Below are positions 10,784 through 22,697 of a stretch of DNA of 64,000 bases, one piece after another. Within the stretch, counting starts at the first letter, position 1, and every line of letters starts with the position of its first letter. The position numbers were made by a program, and so were the translations under genes. Source of the stretch: Scilla litardierei (Eukaryota; Streptophyta; Magnoliopsida; Asparagales; Asparagaceae); NCBI GenBank assembly GCA_030789695.1, contig CM061141.1, forward strand, positions 274,381,655 to 274,445,654. Reading direction: 5' to 3'. The notes below the pieces were generated by a model that had not been told where the DNA came from, made no database searches, and was given only the letters and a program-made list of their open reading frames with translations.

Positions 10784-11750
10784 ATTGCGCTTGAGACTGA
10801 AAACAACAAGGAAGAAGACCATGGCCTCAGGGCCAGAATTCCAAAGCTCGAGCACATGCTAGAGGAGGAGAAACAGAGCTGTGCTCTGCTCGAGTCGGAG
10901 TTCGTGCTGGAGAAGCTCGTCGCAACCAAGAAGCCAGCAGGTACCAAGGAGACTGTCTAATTCTCAGACATCAGTTGACAATTTTGGAGCAAGAACGCAA
11001 CACTCTGAGAGAGAGGGGGCACAAGGACCAAGCTCGGCGGAGGAGATGCGGAAAAAGGAGAGGGAGTTCGAGGAGAAGTTGATTGATCTGTAATGTGCAA
11101 AGACACGGGCGCAGGACGAAGTTCTTGAATGGAAGCAGAAGTACGAGCATGTGGAGGCTCGTGCGCTGCAGTTTTTTGATGAAAGAAGAAGGTCGTGGAT
11201 GACGTTCGTGGATTAAAGGAGAAGAAAACGGCGTTGGAGGTTAGATTATTGAGGCTTGTGGAGTTAATTGAGGAATTTAAAGAAGATTCTGTTGAAATCA
11301 AAGAGAATAAACGAGATCTTGGGCATGCTGTGACAATGATAGAGGGTGTTCGCGAATGGATGAATAAGCATGGGGAGGCAGAGGCTCGAGCGTCGAATAT
11401 TGCAGGTCTCATTGAGAAGGAGAGGATGGAGAGGGAGTCCAATAATAAGACGCACGCTCAGGTTATGTGCGAGGATCTGGAGCCCCCAACATCAAGGCTT
11501 GTTGAGGAAAATTCTCGTCTGGAAGTGAAAGAACAGGCAAACGGCAATGACTCTGATGATGAAGTTTCGCTTGTTAAAAGGCGAAAGAAATTTAAAGCGA
11601 CGGCTACTGGCAAAATGAAAGCTTCTGTTTCTTCATTGAGTCACCCAGCTGGCGTCAAGGCTCCTTCAAGCTCATCGTCTGCTTTTTCCTGGAACCCTGC
11701 AAACTCCGGCACCACCTGCAAACAGCGCATGCAAGAGATCGGTAAAATAA
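10784..11750 (+). pseudogene. Array unit U3: start codon lost, several frameshifts
   Basis: The start is ATT at 10784 instead of ATG. One-base losses are seen at the GTCGCAACCAAG site (about 10923), at CTCGGCGGAG (about 11034) and after the FFDE codons (about 11185). TAA at 11091-11093 replaces CAA. An extra T in GCTTTTTCCTGG (about 11685) throws the tail into the alternative frame that reads TTCKQRMQEIGKI. The expected terminal TAA is at 11748-11750. Confidence 0.85.
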
Positions 11751-12159
11751 ATGCTGCAAAAGCACACACAAGCGTTGTATATGACTAACTTAGAGTTTGT
11801 CTCTGTTTAATTTTGTACAAAAATTAACAAGTTGGAAGAAATCAGCAGTGAAGACTCACAGTTCCCTTTGCACTGCTCTTTTTGCACTGCTCTTCCTCAG
11901 TTCTCTTTGTTGTGCTCTCTTGACGTGCGTTTATATTTCATATATTCACGCACGTTTTCTTTTATGTTTTTCAGTTGTTTTTCACCGTCTCGTGTCCGTT
12001 TTCTCGTGTTTTATCGTTTTCTTTCACTTCTCTTTGTTTTTGTGTGTTTTCAGGAGATTGCCCGCATAGGGGACATATAACGAAGAGATCATAAGTCTCC
12101 GGAGCAACGAGAGGAGTCACGCGTGATCCAGGGGGTCAAACGACGAAGATAGCATCTTT

Positions 12160-12540
12160 CAGCCCTTCACCCGACCGGTTGGTCACTTCCCACCGATCGG
12201 GTGATGCACGCGTGCACCACCCGGACACAAGCTGGAGCGGTCAGAAAGTCAACCGGTCGGTTCAGAGACCGGTTCACACATCCCAACTCTCTGGAATTTG
12301 ATGCTGAATGCCAACCGATCGGGTGACCTTCACCCGATCGGTTCATCTGTAGCCAATTCTCCGAAGACAAGACACGGAGAGCTCAACCGACTGGTTCACC
12401 CGACGGCGCGAAGATCCAACCGGTCAGCTTTAACCCTCAACCGACCGTGCCGTATGACCGGGTGAAGTCCCATGCTGAGCTACCGAAGAACGAAGCAGAT
12501 CACCCGATCGGTTGACTTTTCAACCGATCGGGTGATATCG
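12160..12540 (+). repeat. Palindrome array built on ACCCGATCGGTT
   Basis: Repeated CACCCGATCGGTTGA and its complement. The clearest pair forms a perfect inverted repeat with 17-bp arms and a 4-nt loop at 12499-12536. The array lies directly upstream of the TATA box at 12546; a second copy is in the 3' LTR at 14490-14870. Confidence 0.85.
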
Positions 12541-12545
12541 TTTTC

Positions 12546-12553
12546 TATATATA
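12546..12553 (+). promoter_or_regulatory. TATA box of the Athila-like 5' LTR
   Basis: TATATATA, ten bases after the last CGATCGG palindrome; the equivalent in the 3' LTR is at 14877-14885. Confidence 0.6.
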
Positions 12554-12671
12554 CGACCCCAAGGTTTTCTAGAAACAAGAGTTGTTATTTTTTGCTGCTT
12601 TTTCTCTATCTTGACGGCTGTAATTTTCTAGATATTTGTAAGTTGTCTGATCTTTACCAAACTTTAATATA

Positions 12672-14251
12672 ATATCATCTTGCTAGCATTGTCATGTCTA
12701 GCTTGGGGGAAGTCAATTTTTTCTGTGTGTCGTCGTATGCTGTTTTCTGTGTGTGCTTGTTTTATATATTGAGTCGTGCCATTTTCTGTCTTCATTTTTC
12801 TATTTTTATGTCATGTGGTGTGATTTTTCTTTATTTTCAGTTTCGTATATGTGATTTTCTTGTTTTTTTTTCATTTCTTTGTGTGTCTGTGCGTATCCCC
12901 CCCACTTTCATTGCCCTCCATACTCACTCTTATTGCATTGAGGGTAATGCAAACTTCAGCTTGGGGGAGTCGCACTTTGTGCGTCATTTGAGTCTTTCTT
13001 TTTCGTTTTTGAGTCCTTTTCAACGTGTTTTTATTTTTCTTTTCTTCTTTTCCATCTCCTTCTCCTAGAGATGAACCCTATAATGAATTGCCACAAAATC
13101 ACACACACCTAGCATGGCATCGATAATCACATTCACTAACCCTAGGATATCGAGTCCTCTTGCATTTCATGCATCGTGGGTCCACTTAGCTTTTTTGTGA
13201 GTCGTGAGTCGTGCCTAGCTGTTTGGTGTGCTTCTACTTTGTGATTTTATTTTATATACATGTCCAGGAATAAGCCCTAGATTATCATGCTTCGATTTGA
13301 ATATGCGGTATTTGCTTCTCCTATCTGCTTCTGTATGCATGAATATATATATCGTATGCTTCATTTCGCATGTGTCGGGATTCCACAGTTAGGACTAGGG
13401 TAACCTATTTTAGCCTATGCTCTGATTAGCGAAATTTCTCCATTTGTCCAAGTGTTTAGAATCCGACTTCTTTTTTACTTTACTTGGTGCAAATCCCCTC
13501 GTCGTGTACCATTCTCCCACTTGGGAGAGTACACATGTGTATAGCCAAAAACCCAAAAATTCAAAAAAAAAGAGAAAAGAAAAGAAAAACCCAAAAAGAA
13601 AAGAAAAGAGAAAATTGTATAGCCAAAAAGCCAAAAAAAAATACATATATCCAAAACCAAAAAAAATATATGAGTGTGAATATTTTCCTACTTATCGAGA
13701 ATAAAGGGAAGGCGAGAATTTGCACCGAGTTTTCTACTCCACATCATCTCAACCCCCATCGCTTTCAAAAACACTTGGAATAGGGAATTTCTAGCTATTA
13801 TCTAGGTGATAGTGTGGTGATGTCCGAGCCCCTAGCTGTGGATTCCTTGACACATGATGCGTTTCTATTCTCATACTCTTCTCGTGCATGCTTGAGCTAT
13901 ATATTCACCGCTACTTCTAAATCGAATCGATATTTGGGTCATTTCTTGGATTTGTGTATATGGAGCCTATTGCACAATGTAGATAGTGACACCGTTTGCT
14001 AGCACAGAACCATACTCACTCGCGCTACACCGCGTGGGCCCACGGCACTTGTCTGGACTTGTTTCCTTTGGTTTAGTGACATGATTTTGCGTTTGCTTGC
14101 TTGGTGTGTCGTTTTTGATTTTGCTGGCTCTGACGGGTGATTTAGAATTTTTGTTTTCTCCTTTTCTCTCTTCCTCTCTATTTTCTCCCTCTGAGCTCCT
14201 ACTCTCACTCGTCTTCCTCGAGGACGAGGAAGGGTTCAGCTTGGGGGATTT
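12672..14251 (+). other. Internal non-coding region with three AGCTTGGGGGA motifs
   Basis: No credible ORF; long pyrimidine-rich runs produce spurious hydrophobic ORFs. AGCTTGGGGGA-type purine tracts occur at 12699-12710, 12957-12968 and 14237-14251. The last abuts the 3' LTR and is the expected polypurine tract. An A-rich stretch lies at 13550-13670. Confidence 0.7.
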
Positions 14252-15240
14252 TGACGTGCGTTTATATTTCATATATTCATGCACGTCTTCTTTTGTGTTT
14301 TTCCGTTGTTTTTCGCCGTCTCGTGTCCGTTTTCTCGTGTTTTCTCATTTTCTTTTACTTCTCTTTGTTTTTGTATGTTTTCAGGAGATTGCCCCCATAG
14401 GGGATATATAACGAAGATATTATAAGTCCCCGAAGCAACGGGAGGAGTCACGCGTGATCCAGGGGGTCAAACGATGAAGATAGCATCTTTCAGCCCCTCA
14501 CCCGACCGGTTGGTCACTTCCAACCGATCGGGTGATGCACGCGTGCACCACCCGGACACAAGCTGGAGCGGTCAGAAAGTCAACCGGTCGGTTCAGAGAC
14601 CGGTTCACACGTCCCAACTCTCTGGAATTTGATACTTAATGCCAACCGATCGGGTGACCTTCACCCGATCGGTTCATCTGTAGCCAATTCTCCGAAGCCA
14701 AGACACGTAGAGCTCAACCGATCGGTTCACCCGACGGCGCGAAGATCCAACCGGTCAGCTTCAACCCTCAACCAACCGTGCCGTATGACCGGGTGAAGTC
14801 CCATGCCGAGCTGCCGAAGAACGAAGCAGATCACCCGATCGGTTGACTTTTCAACCGATTGTGTGATATCGTTTTCTATATATATGACCCCAAGGTTTTC
14901 CAGAAACAAGAGTTGTTATTTTTTGCTGTTTTTTCTCTCTCTTGACGGCTGTAATTTTCTAGATATTTGTAAGTTGTCTGATCTTTACCAAACTTTAATA
15001 TAGTATTATTTGCATTGCTCTTACTGCTTTTCAATCGCTTGATCATGTTTTTAACGGTCGATTTTGATTTAGATCGCATTTTAGTAAATATGTGTGAGTA
15101 GTTCCCTAATCTGGGATTTTGTTGGAAACCCCTTCGTGGGTTCTACCCGATGCGTCCATAGGACTAGGAAATCGATAGGGATTAGGAATCTACCGGTTAC
15201 ACGGGGTGTTTTATTGTCATCGGCGGGAAAAAGACCGCCT
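14252..15240 (+). repeat. 3' LTR of the Athila-like element, left part
   Basis: Begins TGACGTGCG after the purine tract. Contains the CGATCGG array and the TATA box (14877-14885). Split at 15240 by the Sirevirus-like insertion; it continues at 22698-23296. Net LTR length is about 1588 bp. Confidence 0.85.
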
Positions 15241-17105
15241 TATTGGATGCAACGATCTAGGACCTTTAGTTTGATGATGACAAACGTGTGCAAACTATTT
15301 ATCGTGTGTGTTGAGTGTTTCAGGAACGGCGAACGTATGATCAACTCACGAAGGGAATTGGTCAATGTGTAAAGGAGAACAGGGAAGTACCAAGTTTTAT
15401 TTATATACTTATATAAGTACTTATTATGCTGGGTCATTGTTCAAGGCTATGTTTTCTTTGGGCTTTGCAATTCTCGAAGGCTGCTGCCGATTTTTTGTTG
15501 TTTCAATTCATGTGCTATTTGCAAAAAAAAAGCCCATGTTAAAAATAGCCACTAGCACTAATATTTTTTCACCTGCCTATTTAAAAAAAGGGGGGACCAA
15601 AACCCTAGAGGGCCGGACTCTATATAAACCCCCTGCTCTTCATCAAAACAGATTGGGGAGTGCACATCTCTTTGAGAGGGGCCGCAACTTGAGAGCCATC
15701 ACCTTTTTGTCCTCTCCAAAACCTTGAAGCTATAGGGTCTACCGAATTAAGTTCTCCAAGAGATCATAATATAAAAAAGTTTGAAGCGTAAGTTTTTTTT
15801 TCCACAATAACTCGGAGAGGCGCACTGCTTCTGTTTTTCAAAATCAAATTTTTTAAGAGCATCCGCATTCTTTTTTTACGCATCATCTTGGAAATCTTGC
15901 GCACACTCCTTTTTATAATAAGGCAACCGAATTTTTCTTTGGCATCCTTTTTTTATTTGGCTGCATGTTTCAAAACTCAAAGAGAACAAATGCTGGCCAT
16001 TTAATAAGTGGGCATAAAAAAGAGTTGCAGGTTGATTCTTTTTTGTTTGCTACCTCTTGCCTGCGTCATTTCCAAGGGCATTATCAAATTCATACTCCCC
16101 AAGATCACAGGCCTTTTTATTTCAATCAATTGTCCAAGGCCTCCCTAATTTCTTTTTGTGCAGAACATTTTCGTGTCCAAAGTTTTTGTACAAGAGATTT
16201 TTGTGTGTGACGATTTTTTTTGTAAGTGTAAAAATTTTGCAGTGGGCCGAATTTTGTTTGGGCAAAAATCTCGTGTGTGCAAAAACTACAGGCTGCCGAA
16301 TTTTTTTTGGATGCCTTATTAAATCTCCAAAAGATGCCGTGACCTATTTTCTGAGACAAAAGTTGTTCTCTTTACGTTGAAAGGCTCAAAGCACAGGGAG
16401 TACTATTTTTAACTCTTTTCAAATTTCAAAGCATTGTTTAATCTGCATCCTTATGTGTTTTGTTGTTTTGATGACAGGCCGCACAAACTGAGAAAGAGAG
16501 GCGCACGCAAAAACCCCACTACAAAATTCCAAGAGCATTGACTATATTGCTGCAAAAGTGTAGGGAGGACGCAACATCAAAGAGTGCCGTAACCTGAGTT
16601 GCAGACGAGACGTGAGACGTGACATCTACATCCACATCAGATGAGATCTGACACGCGCTGAACGACAGAGACAACACACCATTACCGAGAATTTCTAAAA
16701 CTCTATTTATTTATCTTTGTATTGGTGTAGCGATCTCTATAGGGAAAACTTTACCATCTGTGTTACTTTTTGGGGACCTGACGACTTTGGGAGTCGTCAC
16801 GGAGGGAGAGCTTCTGACTAGATTGAGAGTGTAGAGCACGTGGTGTGCGTACGAGCTAGGTGAGAGTAGATTTGGGATCTTGACTTACTGTGTAGCTGTA
16901 CTTGATTACATATCTATCTAGTAGTTGCTTTCGGGGCTGGAGTAGGTCGTGGGGACGACCGAACCAGGGTATATCTGTGTGTATTCTGTGATTGCTATTT
17001 TATTGCCCTGTCTATGCTTATAACTGTGTGGGATTTCTCGTGGGTTGCACGAGAATTTTTATTAGCCTATTCACCCCCCCTCTAGGCTACGATCCGGATC
17101 CAACA
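15241..17105 (+). repeat. 5' LTR of the Sirevirus-like element
   Basis: Repeated at 20829-22692. TATA box CTCTATATAAAC near 15618. The 3' part carries hairpins at 16780-16798, 16836-16848, 16945-16960 and 17035-17055, with loops TTGGG, GTGGT, GGGG and GGTTG. Ends with CACCCCCCCTCTAG and CCAACA. Unlike the other LTR families, no palindrome array lies upstream of its TATA box. Confidence 0.9.
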
Positions 17106-17107
17106 AG

Positions 17108-17119
17108 TGGTATCAGAGC
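17108..17119 (+). other. Primer binding site, initiator tRNA-Met type
   Basis: TGGTATCAGAGC, two bases after the 5' LTR, the standard Copia minus-strand primer site. Confidence 0.9.
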
Positions 17120-17149
17120 CAGGTTAGAGGATCTAGTCTAGATTTTTAG

Positions 17150-19009
17150 ATGACCATGAATATATCTGATTGTGCTTTTGCTGAAGGTCAGTCTATAGCC
17201 CGTCCACCTAAGTTTAACGGTGTAGACTTTGCATATTGGAAGGCTAGAATGAAAATCTATTTAGTGTCTGTAGATTATGATGTGTGGGATATTGTTGAAA
17301 ATGGTTATAGTCTACCCACTATTAAAATTGAAGACACTGTCATGATTAAGCCTAAAGACAAGTGGGATTTAACTGATAAAAAACTCTATACTCTTAATGG
17401 TAAAGCTATGAATGCGCTTATATGCTCTCTTGATAAATCTGAGTTTAATCGTATCTCACATTGTCTAACTGCGCAGGAAATCTGGCATACTCTGGAGGTG
17501 ACACACGAGGGAACATCGCAAGTGAAGGAATCCAGACTTGCATTGCTGAGCACATAATACGAGAGCTTCTGCATGCTACCAACAGAATCTGTGAAAGAGA
17601 TGTTTGCGAGGTTCACGGACATCGTCTACAAATCCAGTTCACTCGGTAAGCCATACTCTAGCCATGAACAGGTACGAAAGATCTTAAGGACGCTACCAAG
17701 CTCGTTCAGGCCTAAAGTCACCGCTATTCAAGAAGCTAAGGACTTATCAATAATGAAAGTGGAGGACTTGATAGGCAACCTAATGTTACACGAGCTTGAG
17801 TTGCAGAGTATAGAAGCCAGAGAGAAACCTGAAGAGAAGACCAAAGCTTCCACACCATTAGCTCTTCAAGCTAACGACGACGATCTTGATGAAGAGCAAG
17901 CTTTAATGGTCAGAAATTTCAGGAGATACATTCAGACTGATCAAGGAAGAGCTGAGATGGGAAAAAGGTTTATTCGTTCTAATAATTCTAATTTTGTTAG
18001 AAATTCCTATGATCAGAAAGCTATTAATAGAAGTGAATGCTTTAAATGCAGGAAGAAAGGGCACCACATAAAAGATTGCCCACAACAACACACAACTCAA
18101 GTTGCAAAAGGAAAAACAAAAGTCCTGACGTGGGACATGGATAGCGAAGCCGAGGATGAGGAGGAGGAAGTTGAAATCTACTCCGGCTTGGCATTGATGG
18201 CCAAACACAATGAGGTAGAATCTCCCACTAAAGCCGAACTTTTAGAAATCTGTAAAGGAATGCAACATAGAATTGATGAGCTAGAAGCTGATGTGGAATG
18301 TTATAGAAATGATAATTTTGATATGCAACAAACTGAGTATGACATGTCCATAGAAATGAAAAATCTTAAACAAGAGCTTGTTGCATGCAAATCTACCATT
18401 GCCATGTTAGAAAAAGAGAAAGCTAGCTTGCCTGAAAAAATTGATTGTCTTTCATGTCCCTCTTTATTAAATGATATTAGCATGAATAAGCTAGATAAGA
18501 TAAAGCTTGAAGTTGAAAATGAATTGCTTTCTGAAAAGATTAACATGCTAAATCTTGAACTTAAAGAAAAAATGAGGGATTTTGAAAAGAAAGAAGAGGA
18601 AAACAAGCAAGCTTTCATTAATAAATGCACTTTGCTTGTGAATGAAAATGATATCTTGAAATCCAAATTCACCACCCTAGAATTGTCATTAAAAAGATTT
18701 TCCATAGGAAAACAAAATTTGGATATCATTCTTGGAAATCAACTTTATGGCAATAATAGGCGAGGACTATGATATGATCTTAAAAATATTGGAAAATCAA
18801 AATATAGAAAAGTTCACATTGAAACAACAAAGGTTGGAAATTTTCATGCTAAGTGCTTTACATGTGGATGTGTTGGTCATACTTCATATCATTGCAAATA
18901 TAGGAACAAAAACATTAAGTTCAAACAAATATGGGTTCCTAAATCTTTGATGACTAACGTGAGTGGACCTTGTTGGGTTCCAAGGTCACACACAACACAT
19001 CTTTTGTAG
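17150..19009 (+). pseudogene. gag: Sirevirus-type Gag, one frame with two nonsense codons
   Basis: A single frame of 620 codons from ATG 17150 to TAG 19007-19009, broken only by TAA at 17555-17557 and TGA at 18770-18772. Domains in order: UBN2-type Gag (about residues 10-230; PPKFNGVDFAYWKARM); zinc knuckle CX2CX4HX4C at 18038-18079; a long coiled coil (about 350-530); the KQNLDIILGNQ motif; and a second knuckle CX2CX4HX4C at 18854-18895 followed by QIWVPKS. Two knuckles around a coiled coil fit Sirevirus Gag. No protease follows, so the element would depend on pol supplied in trans even with both stops removed. Confidence 0.88.
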
Positions 19010-20828
19010 GTGAGAAGGAAATGGCGAGGAGCAATAAATTGAGAGTCTCATTATTTTAGCTCCTTAGTCAAATAACGACGCGAAGGTATATCTCATTATT
19101 TGAACTTAATGCATACCTTCATATCATTTTTTTTCTTAAACATTTTTGTGTGCTTGGATTTTCTTTGTTTTTTTGTTTTTGTTTGGTTGATTGTTTTTAG
19201 TGTGTTTCTTAGTTCATTATAAAAACAAAAAAAAAATGAAAAAGACAAAAGCAAAAAAAATGAGCTTATTGCATATCTTCCTCTTTGCGTTATTCTAGTG
19301 ATATAAATGAATGATGATCATATCCTTGTAGAAATTGTAGTATTATTATTCATGGCTACATGCGTATGTTTTATTTCTTAATAGCCATGTCAAGTTCAAT
19401 GCTTTAATAATATGATTTCTACACCTACTTTCACTTCCACGAATGTTAAACTATATCGTACTTTTGGAGATACTATTTATGAATATTGGAAAGTGAATGA
19501 CGGATGATTATTAACTGAAAAATCTAAGGGATATGATGTGATTTGCCATGAATAAAAATTGAGCACAAAACAAAGGAAATGAATGTGAAAAAAAACTGAA
19601 AATTGCTCCGTATGAAAAATGGATACAATTCATGGCAAATACACTACCCACGAGTATCCAACATAAGCTTTACGGGTAATCTTTAGCGTTGGTGTTTGTA
19701 CTCGTCAAGCAATGTCACTCCCACATCTAAGAGTCCTTTTAGGCTATGTTTTGGGATGTGATACCTTGAACTCATTTTTAATGAGGTGGGAAAAATCAAT
19801 CCTAGGTGATATGAAGTTATTTGGAAAATGATGGATTGATTTGGTTGAATTTGTAAAAGTATCTCCCTTTGTACTTCTATATTTAATAATTGCACTTACA
19901 CGATGGTGTTGAATTCTAATTATTATTATCGTTGGATTTGAAGTGCTAATTATAGAATGACGACATACAAAATGCTAGTTATAGATAATAATGCTCTCTT
20001 TTTGCATGTGGTATGTTTTAATCTTCATGAATACACTTTTGATGATGACAAAGGGGGAGAAAAGTGTTGAAAGCTTTGTGGTATTAGTGTTGGCACAAAA
20101 TATGGTTGAAGGGGGAGCATTGAAAATACATGAATATGGGGAGCTTGGAAAAAGGGGGAGCATGCTAATTTATATTGTTATATTGTGCATGCTAGTAATG
20201 TTTGATCTCATCCAGTGTTCTAAAAATCGGCCTGGGCGGCCGCCTAGGCGGTGCCTAGGCGCTAGGCGGTGCCTAGGCGCTAGGCGGCCAGTAAACGCTC
20301 CAAGTATGGCCTGGGCGGTCAATCTGGGCGTTTTTGGGATTAATCGGCCGCCTAAGCGTTCTGGGCGGTGTCTGGGCGCTCTGGGCGGTTCCTAGGCGGT
20401 TCCTGGGCGGTTCCTGGGTGTTTTGGTAAATGGCTTAATTGCACAAGAGTATCTTTTAAATTTTATTTTGTTGCACACAAATACTCTAAAGTAGGTAAAC
20501 TGGATTTGATTTAGTATGTATTAAATATTTGATGAATTTTAAATAATATATATATATTTATATATAAACATAAATATATTATATAAAAATAAATAAAATA
20601 ATTAAAAAATGCAAATCCGATTAGGCCGATTAATCACCGATTAATCCCCGATTAATGCTCTGGGCGCTAGGCGCTAGCAATTCGAACGCCTAGCGCCTAG
20701 CGTTTTTTACAACCTTGATCTCATCTCATTGAATATATCATATTGCATTACATCCTTGGTCATACGTCAACACGCACACTTATTTGTACAAATCCTTTAT
20801 GGGTTTGTCATCATCAAAAGGGGGAGAT
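19010..20828 (+). other. Non-coding tail with four polypurine tracts and a nested MITE
   Basis: No pol motif in any frame. AAGGGGGAG-type tracts at 20050-20064, 20108-20117, 20149-20160 and 20816-20828; the last abuts the 3' LTR. The MITE occupies 20213-20717. Multiple purine tracts before the 3' LTR are known in Sireviruses. Confidence 0.8.
20213..20717 (+). mobile_element. hAT-type MITE, copy A
   Basis: 505 bp flanked by the 8-bp duplication ATCTCATC (20205-20212, 20718-20725). The ends CAGTGTTCTAAAAATCG and CGTTTTTTACAACCTTG are imperfect terminal inverted repeats. GC-rich subterminal repeats of GGCGGTGCCTAGGCGCTA type flank an AT-rich core. No ORF. TSD length and terminal structure fit a hAT-derived MITE. 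Copy B is at 28408. Confidence 0.85.
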
Positions 20829-22692
20829 TATTGGATGCAACGATCTAGGACCTTTAGTTTGATGATGACAAACGTGTGCAAACTATTTATCGTGTGTGTT
20901 GAGTGTTTCAGGAACGGCGAACGTATGATCAACTCACGAAGGGAATTGGTCAATGTGTAAAGGAGAACAGGGAAGTACCAAGTTTTATTTATATACTTAT
21001 ATAAGTACTTATTATGATGGGTCATTGTTCAAGGCTATGTTTTCTTTGGGCTTTGCAATTCTCGAAGGATGCTGCCGATTTTTTGTTGTTTCAATTCATG
21101 TGCTCTTTGCAAAAAAAAAGCCCATGTTAAAAATAGCCCCTAGCACTAATATTTTTTCACCTGCCTATTTAAAAAAAGGGGGGACCAAAACCCTAGAGGG
21201 CCGGACTCTATATAAACCCCCTGCTCTTCATCAAAACAGATTGGGGAGTGCACATCTCTTTGAGAGGGGCCGCAACTTGAGAGCCATCACCTTTTTGTCC
21301 TCTCCAAAACCTTGAAGCTATAGGGTCTACCGAATTAAGTTCTCCAAGAGATCATCATATAAAAAAGTTTGAAGCGTAAGTTTTTTTTCCACAATAACTC
21401 GGAGAGGCGCACTGCTTCTGTTTTTCAAAATCAAATTTTTAAGAGCATCCGCATTCTTTTTTTTACGCATCATCTTGGAAATCTTGCGCACACTCCTTTT
21501 TATAATAAGGCAACCGAATTTTTCTTTGGCATCCTTTTTTTATTTGGCCGCATGTTTCAAAACTCAAAGAGAACAAATGCTGGCCATATAATAAGTGGGC
21601 ATAAAAAAGAGTTGCAGGTTGATTCTTTTTTGTTTGCTACCTCTTGCCTGCGTCATTTCCAAGGGCATTATCAAATTCCTACTCCCCAAGATCACATGCC
21701 TTTTTATTTCAATCAATTGTCCAAGGCCTCCCTAATTTCTTTTTGTGCAGAACATTTTCGTGTCCAAAGTTTTTGTACAAGAGATTTTTGTGTGTGACGA
21801 TTTTTTTTGTAAGTGCAAAAATTTTGCAGTGGGCCGAACTTTATTTGGGCAAAAATCTCGTGTGTGCAAAAACTACAGGCTGCCGAATTTTTTTTGGATG
21901 CCTTATTAAATCTCCAAAAGATGCCGTGACCTATTTCCTGAGACAAAAGTTGTTCTCTTTACGTTGAAAGGCTCAAAGCACAGGGAGTACTATTTTTAAC
22001 TCTTTTTAAATTTCAAAGCATTGTTTAATCTGCATCCTTATGTGTTTTGTTGTTTTGATGACAGGTCGCACAAACTGAGAAAGTGAGGCACACGCAAAAA
22101 CCCCACTTCAAAATTCCAAGAGCATTGACTATACTGCTGCAAAAGTGTAGGGAGGACGCAACATCAAAGAGTGCTGCAACCTGAGTTGCAGACGAGACGT
22201 GAGACGTGACATCTACATCCACATCAGATGAGATCTGACATGCGCTAAACGACAGAGACAACACACCATTACTGAGAATTTCTAAAACTCTATCTTTTTA
22301 TCTTTGTATTGGTGTAGCGATCTCTATAGGGAAAACTTTACCATCTGTGTTACTTTTTGGGGACCTGACGACTTTGGGAGTCGTCACGGAGGGAGAGCTT
22401 CTGACTAGATTGAGAGTGTAGAGCACGTGGTGTGCGTACGAGCTAGGTGAGAGTAGATTTGGGATCTTGACTCACTGTGTAGCTGTACTTGATTACATAT
22501 CTATCTAGTAGTTGCTTTCGGGGCTGGAGTAGGTCGTGGGGACGACCGAACCAGGGTATATCTGTGCGTATTCTGTGATTGCTATTTTATTGCCCTGTCT
22601 GTGCTTATAACTGTGTGGGATTTCTCGTGGGTTGCACGAGAATTTTTATTAGCCTATTCACCCCCCCTCTAGGCTACGATCCGGATCCAACA
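20829..22692 (+). repeat. 3' LTR of the Sirevirus-like element
   Basis: Near-identical to 15241-17105, with scattered single-base differences, which points to a fairly recent insertion. Preceded by the purine tract AAAAGGGGGAGAT. Confidence 0.9.
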
Positions 22693-22697
22693 CGCCT

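Larger units (their letters stand above)
11921..12671 (+). repeat. Partial 5' LTR of the Athila-like element
   Basis: Matches the first part of the 3' LTR at 14252 up to TTTAATATA, then joins internal sequence directly. It carries the ACCCGATCGGTT array and a TATA box. The missing right half and primer site indicate a deletion with its breakpoint at about 12671. Confidence 0.85.
15241..22692 (+). mobile_element. Sirevirus-like Copia element, gag only, TSD CGCCT
   Basis: Two LTRs of 1865 and 1864 bp, nearly identical by eye, start TATTGG and end CCAACA; CGCCT is present at 15236-15240 and 22693-22697. A tRNA-Met-type primer site follows the 5' LTR. The internal region holds a gag pseudogene, no pol, a non-coding tail with four AGGGGGAG tracts and a nested MITE. 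LTR signature, coiled-coil Gag and repeated purine tracts are typical of Sireviruses. The LTR starts TA rather than TG. Confidence 0.9.
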
